From Pseudobutyrivibrio ruminis (GTDB taxonomy: Bacteria > Bacillota > Clostridia > Lachnospirales > Lachnospiraceae), in assembly GCF_015057245.1 (NCBI RefSeq), contig NZ_SVET01000004.1, positions 62,001 through 126,000 on the forward strand: 64,000 nucleotides of DNA. The letters are read 5' to 3'. Positions 34,651 through 42,082 of this stretch are shown here, piece after piece; the first letter of the stretch is position 1, and the number at the start of each line of letters is the position of its first letter. The notes under the pieces were generated by a model. It ran no database searches. It had not been told where the DNA came from and worked only from the letters and a program-made list of their open reading frames with translations. Made by a program: the position numbers and the translations under genes.

Positions 34651-36420
34651 ATGAAAAATAGTATTGCTGATGGCAAGTATGTACAGAACACACTCATAAA
34701 GCACGAGATGGCAACAATCGTTGCCGTTCTTGGTGTGACAATTTCTACATTTGGAAATACATTGCTGGCGGGTCGATTTTTAGGAAAGTCAGCCTTGGCT
34801 GCAATGAATATCCTATCGTCTTTTACATTTCTGTATGCCATGATTGGATGCCTGGTTAGTGTAGGCGCTGCATCAAAAGCTGCGGTTGCACTTGGCAAAC
34901 ATGATTATGAGCTGGCAGGCAAGTATGAAAGTGTGGCTTTTGGCCTATCAATAATCATACCAACAATTATCAGCACTATTTGTTTAATCAATTTACATTG
35001 GTTCATGTCGCTACTTGGATTTGACAGTGAACTGTATTTGATGAGTGTTGATTACGGAAAAGTAGTTCTTGTTGGCGGTATCTTCAACACTCTAATGTAT
35101 TTCCCTTTTAATTTTCTAAGGATAGATGGAAGGGCTAAATATTCTATGTGGATATTTAGTTTAATGGGGGTTTTGGATCTAATTCTAGTATACCTGCTCT
35201 TATCATTAGGAGTTGGCCTTATTGGTGTAGCTATTGGCAACGTTGTTTCAATGATGATAGCGGATTTTATTGGCTTGGCCGCTATCTTTTCAAAGAAAAG
35301 TAATATTCATATGGTCAAGCTCACAAAAAAAGATATTGTTCCAATTACTGGCAGTGCACTTTATGCTGGTTCGGCATCGGGCTTAAATAATCTTTGTAAG
35401 GTGTTTAGAACTATATGGTTGAATGGATTGGTGCTTAAGTTCTTAGGTACAGATGGAGTCAGTGTGCTGGCAATAGGTTGTGCCATTATAAACTTTGCAT
35501 CTGCAGCAGTAACTGGATTTGGAATGGCAATGTATCCGCTAGTAGGAATCCTTTATGGAGAACATGATTCTGATGGGCAGAAGAAGGTAATGAATGGTTC
35601 CTTGAAAAACTCTTCAGTGGTAATGATTTCTCTTGGAATAGTTCTTTGCATCTTTGCAGAAAATGTGGCAAGGGCATTTGGTATCAATGAACCTGAACTG
35701 GTTGGACAGGCTGCATTAATGATTAGACTTGTAGCTATCAGCCTTATTCCTGCTACCTATATGAATGAATATATCTATTATTACACCGCCATAGGTGAAA
35801 ACGTGGCGGCTATGACATTCACAGTACTTCATAGTTTTGTTTTAGTAGTGCTTATGATTTCAGCACATTTGAGAATCGATGCAAGTACATGGTATGGGGT
35901 AGAGTTTATATTAGTTGAATTTGTAGACTTCGTAGTTTTGTGGGGCTATAGCAAATATAAAAGACTTAAAGATCATAATTTAAAAACAATACTTCTTATT
36001 CCAAAGCGAAGTGATGAGATATTTTTCAGCGCAGTGTCATCAGGTACATATGAAGATAACATGGCACTGGTGGAGCAGGTAGAGGAATTTTGCCGAGTTA
36101 ACAAAGTCAGCTTCAGAGGTATTCGAATACCTATGGTTGTGGAAGAAATATCCATATTAATGGCTAATCACTGCTTTAAAGATGAATATACAGGTATCGA
36201 TGTAAAGGTATCAGTTTTGCGTAATACAATTATTGTTAGAACGAGGTGTGGTGGTGAGATGTTTAATCCTGTTACCTGGTTTGCCAATGAAGAAGAGACA
36301 GATTCTGATTCCGAAGAATTGTTTGGAATGAGAATGGTAGACAAAATGGCAAATGATATACGCTATACCCAGTTATTTGACCTAAATAATGTAATTGTTA
36401 CAATGGAGGGCCATAGTTGA
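34651..36420 (+). CDS. MATE transporter fused to an RsbW-like HATPase domain
   Basis: Residues 1-445 form a 12-helix MATE-type efflux protein, beginning MATIVAVLGVTISTFGNTLLAGRFLGKSALAAMNI. Residues about 455-589 look like a GHKL/anti-sigma kinase domain. An N-box-like segment VVEEISILMANHC (E498-E499, N506-H507) is followed by the strand VSVLRNTIIVRTRCGG and then a G2-like GMRMVDKMANDIRYTQLFDLNNVIVTM starting near G559. The domain resembles RsbW family members but the G1 Asp region is unclear, so kinase activity is uncertain. The fusion hints that export may be gated by STAS binding. The stop overlaps the next ATG by one base. Confidence 0.8.
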   Translation: MKNSIADGKYVQNTLIKHEMATIVAVLGVTISTFGNTLLAGRFLGKSALAAMNILSSFTFLYAMIGCLVSVGAASKAAVALGKHDYELAGKYESVAFGLSIIIPTIISTICLINLHWFMSLLGFDSELYLMSVDYGKVVLVGGIFNTLMYFPFNFLRIDGRAKYSMWIFSLMGVLDLILVYLLLSLGVGLIGVAIGNVVSMMIADFIGLAAIFSKKSNIHMVKLTKKDIVPITGSALYAGSASGLNNLCKVFRTIWLNGLVLKFLGTDGVSVLAIGCAIINFASAAVTGFGMAMYPLVGILYGEHDSDGQKKVMNGSLKNSSVVMISLGIVLCIFAENVARAFGINEPELVGQAALMIRLVAISLIPATYMNEYIYYYTAIGENVAAMTFTVLHSFVLVVLMISAHLRIDASTWYGVEFILVEFVDFVVLWGYSKYKRLKDHNLKTILLIPKRSDEIFFSAVSSGTYEDNMALVEQVEEFCRVNKVSFRGIRIPMVVEEISILMANHCFKDEYTGIDVKVSVLRNTIIVRTRCGGEMFNPVTWFANEEETDSDSEELFGMRMVDKMANDIRYTQLFDLNNVIVTMEGHS

Positions 36421-37418
36421 TGGAAATCAGCCCGATGATTGTTGATGAAAAATATATACTTCGTCCGGCAGAGGAAAATGATATTCCTAGCATCATTTCC
36501 TGCATAAGGGAAGAGTATGGGGATTGCTATTATCGCAGAGCCTTTTATAGCGAAGAATACCTGCGGAAAACAATGCCCCAGCTGAATCTTTTCGTGGCCA
36601 TGGATGGGGACAACTTGTGTGGATTTCAATCTATGATAAGTCACATGCCAGAGGATGAATATGTGGAAGGGGCATCACAAATCTTCTTCAAGGAGTATAG
36701 AGGATTTGGATTGTCCAGAAAGCTAGTAGATTATACTTACGATCTTGCTAGAAAAGAAAACTTTTATAGCATATATGCAACGGCTGTTACCTTTCACAAG
36801 ATTACCCAATCTATGTGTGAAAAGGAGGGAATGATACCAATTGGGTTTAATTTTGGAAGCTATATTACCTCCAAAATGCATAACAGCTTTCATCTGGGGA
36901 CTAATAAAAAATATGTCCAGGCTATTTTGCTATTACCGTTGATAAAGCCAGATAATAAAAGTGTTTATATTGCTGAGAATACAAAGGAACTGGCTGAGTA
37001 TATTTATAGCAAGCTTGGTATTGAATATAAGATTTTGACGGATAAATCGGAGCCAGAAATAAAGCAATCAGATATAGAAACCAAGGTTAATGCTAGAGAA
37101 CAGTTAGTGCATATAAGAGTGCATACCATCGGTCAGGATTTTAAAGATAAAATTGTTGAAATTAAAGATAAATACAGTGGAGAATTGTGGACAATTCAAT
37201 TAATTCTACCTATTGAGGGGCCAGAAAGCGTATGGGCTCAAGAGGTGCTAAAAAATGAGGGATTCTTTGTATCGGGAATGCGTCCACTTTGTAATAAAAA
37301 AGAGCAGATGTTTATGCAATACATAGGGGATGTTAGTTTCGAGGTAAATCAATTGGAATTGACAGATAATGCAAATTTATTGATTCATAAGATTTTAAGT
37401 CTTAAGGAAGAGGATTAA
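36420..37418 (+). CDS. GNAT family acetyltransferase
   Basis: The ATG at 36420 overlaps the MATE-HATPase stop (TGATG). The 332-residue protein has a GNAT domain in residues 10-140 (YILRPAEENDIPSIISCIREEYGD, then ASQIFFKEYRGFGLSRKLVDYTYDLARKENFYSIYATAVTFHKITQSMCEKEGM). R-G-F-G-L-S matches the acetyl-CoA loop. Residues 185-320 are an extra domain without a recognised motif. GNAT enzymes often accompany RsbW-like ATPases in partner-switching gene clusters of this phylum; that is a loose recollection. It could acetylate the product of the pathway or a regulatory protein. The next gene starts right after its stop. Confidence 0.75.
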   Translation: MEISPMIVDEKYILRPAEENDIPSIISCIREEYGDCYYRRAFYSEEYLRKTMPQLNLFVAMDGDNLCGFQSMISHMPEDEYVEGASQIFFKEYRGFGLSRKLVDYTYDLARKENFYSIYATAVTFHKITQSMCEKEGMIPIGFNFGSYITSKMHNSFHLGTNKKYVQAILLLPLIKPDNKSVYIAENTKELAEYIYSKLGIEYKILTDKSEPEIKQSDIETKVNAREQLVHIRVHTIGQDFKDKIVEIKDKYSGELWTIQLILPIEGPESVWAQEVLKNEGFFVSGMRPLCNKKEQMFMQYIGDVSFEVNQLELTDNANLLIHKILSLKEED

Positions 37419-39572
37419 ATGAAAGAAAAAAAGAAGAAATCATTAAGGGGAAAAATTATAACAGCAATGATATTGCTGATTCTAATGATTATGCTTGTAG
37501 TTGGTATCAATATTGTGGTCAGAATGAGCATGATGGTGAAAACTGTCCATAGTGGAAATGCAGCTCTCGGCGAGAAAGTTAATAGCATTACATCTGAAAC
37601 TATGGAAAATGAGATAACTACGCATATGCAGGATATTGCTACTGGGCAGGCCAATACAGCCGATGCTGAGTTTGCTCAGTTTAAAGAGACTGTAGAAATG
37701 CTTGCATCAGATGCAGAGTATCTTTACGCAAATTCTGACAAGTATGGTCGATATATGGTGAGTCCTCCGGACCCTGCAAACGATGGAGAATTATCACTTC
37801 ATATGACCTATAGTGCAAATACAAATATTAATGATCCAGCAATCATTGATGAGGCAGGTCTTTTGGGAAATGCAAGGCAGACTCTTTTAGACAGTCATGC
37901 AGGAAATCCAGCTATGGCAGCTTGCTATTATGCAACAGAATCTGGCTTGTTTATCGAGGCAGATTATAGTTCGGCAGCAAAATGCGATGAGAATGGAAAT
38001 CCATTGAATTATGAAGCTGCTGAAAGACCTTGGTATATAGGAACAAAAGAAGCAAAGGAAACATATTTTACAAATATCGTAAGAGAATCTACTGGAAAAC
38101 GAGTTGGAATGATGTGCGGCTCACCTATCTATTACAATGATCAGTTTATGGGCGTGGCTTGTTCAGGTATGTATCTGGATGATTTGGATGAGATGGTTTC
38201 ATCAACAGAAATTGGTGAAAACGGTATTGCTGCAATCATCAATAATGAAGGAAAGCTACTATTTTCTTCTGATAAAACTGGTGTTTTTTCTGTAACAGAT
38301 GAAAACGCAAATACAGATATGAGAGGAGATACCAATCCTGGATTTGCAGGAATGGTTAGTGAAGCTGTAGCTGGAAATACAGGTGTTAGAAACTTCACTT
38401 TGAATGATACAAAGTATTATGCAGCTTTCGCACCAATGGAAACAGTAGGATGGACATTTATTGTAATGCTTCCAGAAAGCGAAGTATTTAGCACAACAAA
38501 TGCTCTTTTGGAGGAAGTTGATAAAGAAAACTCTAATCTGGACAAAACGATAACCACATATATAGCAAGAATGCTTAATACTGTGGTAATAATGGGCATT
38601 ATTGCTGTCATATTGGCAGCAATTGCTGCACGTAAAATGGCAACAAGCATTGTTAGACCTATAAATAAATTAACAAACAAGGTACTTGCAATTCATGGTG
38701 ACAATCTTGACTTTTCTTGGGATGAGAAGACTGATGATGAAACCCAGGATTTGGCAGAAAGCTTTGAAAGCATGACAAAGCGCATGAAGGAATATATTCA
38801 GGAAGTTACCCAGATTACTGCTGAAAAGGAAAGAATAGGTGCTGAGCTTAGCATTGCTACAAAAATTCAGGAAGCAATGCTTCCAAATGTTTTTCCACCA
38901 TTTCCAGATAGAAAGGAGTTTGATATCTATGCAACTATGACTCCAGCAAAGGAAGTTGGTGGAGATTTCTTCGATTTCTTCTTTATGGATAAGGAACATT
39001 TAGTAGTGGTAATTGCAGATGTATCAGATAAAGGTATACCAGCTGCAATGTTTATGATGCTTACTAAGACAATGATTCAAAATAGAGCTTTGATGGGTGG
39101 AACACCATCTGAAATCCTCGAGTTCGTAAATAATCAGGTATGTGCAAGAAATGAGGCTTATATGTTTGTAACTGTATGGCTTGCAATACTTGATGTCACA
39201 ACAGGTGATGTTATTGCAACAAATGCAGGACATGAGTATCCAGCAATAAAAAAAGCTGGCGGAAAATATGAGTATTTGAAGGATGAGCACGGTCTTCCTA
39301 TTGGTGCAATGGAGGGCGTTAAATACAAAAACTACGAATTCAAAATGGAGCCTGGAGATTCATTCTTCGTATATACGGATGGCGTTACAGAGGCAATAAA
39401 TGAAAAAGAAGAATTCTGGGGAATGGATAATGCTCTTAGCGCACTCAACAAGAATGATTATGACACACCGCAGGAAACTCTGGCTGGAATGAAGGTTGAG
39501 TTGACAGAATACATGGGTGATGCAATGCAATTCGATGATATTACACAGCTTTGCTTATTTTACAAAGGGTGA
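37419..39572 (+). CDS. dCache-HAMP-PP2C (RsbU-type) receptor phosphatase
   Basis: This is a 717-residue receptor. A membrane helix at about residues 13-34 leads to a long extracytoplasmic dCache-type sensor (residues 40-365; motif RPWYIGTKEAKETYFTNIVRE). A second helix lies at about 385-410, followed by a HAMP segment and then a PP2C domain (residues about 490-717). The metal-binding motifs EVGGDFFDFF, IADVSDKGIPAAMF, NAGHEYP, VYTDGVTEA and QFDDITQL are present. The usual VSGKG reads VSDKG here. It is the third PP2C in 20 kb and is encoded with the STAS-kinase and MATE-HATPase fusions, so it probably senses an extracellular small molecule and resets a STAS protein. Confidence 0.87.
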   Translation: MKEKKKKSLRGKIITAMILLILMIMLVVGINIVVRMSMMVKTVHSGNAALGEKVNSITSETMENEITTHMQDIATGQANTADAEFAQFKETVEMLASDAEYLYANSDKYGRYMVSPPDPANDGELSLHMTYSANTNINDPAIIDEAGLLGNARQTLLDSHAGNPAMAACYYATESGLFIEADYSSAAKCDENGNPLNYEAAERPWYIGTKEAKETYFTNIVRESTGKRVGMMCGSPIYYNDQFMGVACSGMYLDDLDEMVSSTEIGENGIAAIINNEGKLLFSSDKTGVFSVTDENANTDMRGDTNPGFAGMVSEAVAGNTGVRNFTLNDTKYYAAFAPMETVGWTFIVMLPESEVFSTTNALLEEVDKENSNLDKTITTYIARMLNTVVIMGIIAVILAAIAARKMATSIVRPINKLTNKVLAIHGDNLDFSWDEKTDDETQDLAESFESMTKRMKEYIQEVTQITAEKERIGAELSIATKIQEAMLPNVFPPFPDRKEFDIYATMTPAKEVGGDFFDFFFMDKEHLVVVIADVSDKGIPAAMFMMLTKTMIQNRALMGGTPSEILEFVNNQVCARNEAYMFVTVWLAILDVTTGDVIATNAGHEYPAIKKAGGKYEYLKDEHGLPIGAMEGVKYKNYEFKMEPGDSFFVYTDGVTEAINEKEEFWGMDNALSALNKNDYDTPQETLAGMKVELTEYMGDAMQFDDITQLCLFYKG

Positions 39573-39639
39573 CTAGTTGGAAAAACAGAGGACGATTTGA
39601 TATTGATATATATATAATTCATGTAAAAGGGGTTTGGGA

Positions 39640-39732
39640 ATGAAAAATTTAGTATTACGCGTGCTGACAGGATTTGTTATAGCTTTTTCATTGGCACTTT
39701 GTGTTGTGGCTTTTGAAGTCTTCGCATGGTAA
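39640..39732 (+). CDS. 30-residue membrane peptide
   Basis: A short ATG frame with GGGGTTTGGGA just upstream encodes MKNLVLRVLTGFVIAFSLAL followed by CVVAFEVFAW. It is one transmembrane helix with a Lys/Arg start. It lies in the 220-base gap between the PP2C receptor and the cNMP-binding protein, in the same direction. The strong ribosome site and the composition argue for a real peptide. A role as a regulatory peptide or a subunit of a nearby membrane protein is inference. Confidence 0.6.
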   Translation: MKNLVLRVLTGFVIAFSLALCVVAFEVFAW

Positions 39733-39792
39733 CAGTAGACTATCTTAGGCTATTAATGGGAGAGCCTATGCTATATCATAGAGGGGGTACAC

Positions 39793-40362
39793 ATGGCAAA
39801 TATTTTTGATGGTAAAAGTATATTGAATAGAAATAAGATCTACGAGATACCCGAAGGTACAATGATTCTTAAAGAGGGAGAGATTAATCTGGATATGTAT
39901 AAAATTCTTTCAGGCCATGTAGAAATGTACACAGGTTATGGAACCGACAATGAGATTCTGATAGGTATAATTGGGGCAGGTACCTGTTTTGGGGAGTTTG
40001 GAATACTTACAGGAAAGCCAGCAATTTATACAATTATTGCTTACTCAAAAGTAAAACTGCTTAGAGTTACAGAGGGTTTGATGGGACAGTTTATTCAGGA
40101 GAATCGCGATGATATCTTAAAGATAATGAAAAACATGGCCACTAATATGATGCGAATGCAACATCAGATAAATCAATTGAGTGAGGAATTGATGCTTAAA
40201 AATCAGGAGGAGACTAAGCAGCAAGAAATATTAGATGACAATATGTCTGAGACAGAGTATTTTGAACAGCTGCATAAACGTCAAAGAGATGAATTGAGAA
40301 AATATGCTTTGTATCAGTCTGAAAAAACGGATGACGATATGCCTAGAATGAGGTTTTTATAA
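39793..40362 (+). CDS. cNMP-binding-fold protein without DNA-binding domain
   Basis: Residues 15-120 form a cyclic-nucleotide-binding beta-roll (EIPEGTMILKEGEINLDMYKILSGHVEMYTG, then GTCFGEFGILTGKPAIYTIIAYSKVKLLRV). The phosphate-binding Arg of cAMP binders (in R-S/T-A after GE-x-A-L) is not present; the site reads GKPAIYTI. Residues 125-189 are a charged coiled coil and there is no helix-turn-helix. It is therefore unlikely to be a CRP-type transcription factor binding cAMP. It may bind another ligand or act as a protein-interaction module beside the PP2C receptor. Confidence 0.8.
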   Translation: MANIFDGKSILNRNKIYEIPEGTMILKEGEINLDMYKILSGHVEMYTGYGTDNEILIGIIGAGTCFGEFGILTGKPAIYTIIAYSKVKLLRVTEGLMGQFIQENRDDILKIMKNMATNMMRMQHQINQLSEELMLKNQEETKQQEILDDNMSETEYFEQLHKRQRDELRKYALYQSEKTDDDMPRMRFL

Positions 40363-40440
40363 AAGATTGTTTATAGTATGGAACTAATCGGCCTCTTGTA
40401 GGAGTTGTTATTGAATAAAACTAGAATGGAGAATTATGAG

Positions 40441-41481
40441 ATGAAATACCCTAAGTTTCTTGGAGCAAATGGCACAATCGGGCTTGTTGCACCATCCTTT
40501 GGATGTACATTTGAGCCATACAAAAGCTGTATGGATGCAGCTATAGAAAGATTTAAAGGCATGGGCTACTCCATAGTTGAAGGGCCTAACTGCCGAAAGG
40601 ATGATGGTATAGGAATCAGCTCCACACCTCTTAACTGTGGAACCGAGCTTACAGAGTATTATTGTTCATCAGACAACGATATGCTTATTAGTTGCGGCGG
40701 TGGAGAGTTGATGTGTGAGACTTTGGATTATGTTGATTTCGATGCAGTTAAAAATGCTGCTCCAAAGTGGTACATGGGATACTCAGACAATACTAATTTC
40801 ACTTTCCTACTTAATACTATTTGCGACGTGGCTTCTATCTATGGACCAAGCATAGGAGCTTTTGGCGCAGAGTACCTTCACCAGGCTTTGCTTGATTCAA
40901 TCAAAGCATTCACTGGTGAGCTTGATAAAGTGTCTGGATACGACATGTTTGAACTGGAGTCTTTGAAGGACGAGGAACATCCTTTAGTTTCATATAATCT
41001 TACAGAGAAAAAGGAGTTAAAGCTTTTCAGTGGTGAGGCAGCAGTAAATCGATTACCACAGTTTACAGGCAGAATTACAGGAGGCTGTTTGGACTGTCTT
41101 GCAAATCTGGTCGGTACTAAATACGACAAGGTGGCTGAGTTCAACAGGCGATACAGCGATGAAGGTGTGATTTGGTTCTTAGAGGCCTGTGACTTAAATG
41201 TTATGTCTATTCGTCGTGCTCTTTGGAATTTGGACAGGGCAGGATGGTTTGAAAATACCAAAGGATTCATAATAGGTCGTCCACTTGCTGCATGGAAAGA
41301 GGAAATGATGGGACTTGATCAGTATAATGCAGTCACTGGAATTCTTGGAAAGTACAATGTTCCTATAGTAATGGATGCTGATGTAGGACATATTGCACCA
41401 GCAATGCCAATCATATCAGGTGCTATGGCTACAGTTGGTACAGACATGGGAAATATAACAATCGAATATAATTTAAAATAG
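40441..41481 (+). CDS. S66 family LD-carboxypeptidase / MccF-like serine peptidase
   Basis: The start at 40441 (MKYPKFLGANGTIGLVAPS) has GGAG nine bases upstream; in-frame TTG at 40411 with AGGAG and ATG at 40426 are alternatives. The protein has the S66 nucleophile elbow in KWYMGYSDNTNFTF, the Glu region VIWFLEACDLNV and the catalytic His in DADVGHIAPAMP. S66 enzymes are either LD-carboxypeptidases of cell-wall recycling or MccF-type hydrolases that give resistance to peptidyl-adenylate antibiotics. The position at the end of a run with nucleotidyltransferase, GH3, ATP-grasp and exporter genes makes a self-protection role attractive, but this is inference. Confidence 0.82.
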   Translation: MKYPKFLGANGTIGLVAPSFGCTFEPYKSCMDAAIERFKGMGYSIVEGPNCRKDDGIGISSTPLNCGTELTEYYCSSDNDMLISCGGGELMCETLDYVDFDAVKNAAPKWYMGYSDNTNFTFLLNTICDVASIYGPSIGAFGAEYLHQALLDSIKAFTGELDKVSGYDMFELESLKDEEHPLVSYNLTEKKELKLFSGEAAVNRLPQFTGRITGGCLDCLANLVGTKYDKVAEFNRRYSDEGVIWFLEACDLNVMSIRRALWNLDRAGWFENTKGFIIGRPLAAWKEEMMGLDQYNAVTGILGKYNVPIVMDADVGHIAPAMPIISGAMATVGTDMGNITIEYNLK

Positions 41482-41491
41482 TTCTTAAAAA

Positions 41492-41530
41492 GAATAATGC
41501 TGACCAGGATTCTGGCCAGCATTATTTTTA
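41492..41530. terminator. Bidirectional terminator between convergent genes
   Basis: A long near-perfect stem (AATAATGCTGACCA / TGGCCAGCATTATT) has T runs on both strands. It serves the S66 peptidase gene from the left and the flavin reductase gene from the right, and closes the second long gene run. Confidence 0.92.
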
Positions 41531-42052
41531 TCTTGCGCGAATATCTAATATTTCGCCAATATACATGGTGTGAAAATCGTCCAAGTGACGTTCCGTATAC
41601 TGTTTGTTTAGAATAGCCTCATCCAGTACTGTGTTTTCGGTCATTGGCACAGCAGCAATCTTTCGACACAGAATAATAAAGTTTGCATCATCAATATAAG
41701 GAACCTTCATAGCGTGTTCAATATCTACGTGGCATAGGCGAAGCTTATCCTCATTGCGGCCGCTAAGCTGATCAAGTACCTTCATTAGTTGCACGTTGTT
41801 TTTGTCGTTCATATCGAAGAAACATGCTGAAAAATACTCAGATTTATCAAGTAGTTCTTTTGTGTACCTTGTGTTGCGAAGAAATGCGTAGACTACATGT
41901 TTTCCCCAGATATGACCTACGCCTCCGTTGTGGGACGAGGTGGCATTGGCTTTTCCGTCTGCCTCTGCAACGATTGCAATACCATCGTCGGCAAGCTTTT
42001 GAATTGGATTCCATTCCAACATATTAATTGGATAAGGTTGAAAAGTATGCAT
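41528..42052 (-). CDS. Flavin reductase-like FMN-binding split-barrel protein
   Basis: This 174-residue protein starts at an ATG with AAGGAGA upstream on the minus strand. It matches the flavin reductase family with NATSSHNGGVGHIWGKHVVYAFLRNTRYTKELLDKSEYFSACFF, followed by a C-terminal region with DANFIILCRKIAAVPM and DFHTMYIGEILDI. Members bind FMN non-covalently and reduce flavins or small substrates. The gene is 30 bases downstream of the EAL gene in the same direction, so the two may form a small operon. Confidence 0.85.
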   Translation of the reverse strand: MHTFQPYPINMLEWNPIQKLADDGIAIVAEADGKANATSSHNGGVGHIWGKHVVYAFLRNTRYTKELLDKSEYFSACFFDMNDKNNVQLMKVLDQLSGRNEDKLRLCHVDIEHAMKVPYIDDANFIILCRKIAAVPMTENTVLDEAILNKQYTERHLDDFHTMYIGEILDIRAR

Positions 42053-42082
42053 ATGATTCTCCTTCTCTATAATATTTGATGG

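Noticed and set aside
39573..39639. Terminator after the dCache phosphatase gene
   Set aside because: No stem followed by a T run is present; the gap holds only the ribosome site of the small peptide.
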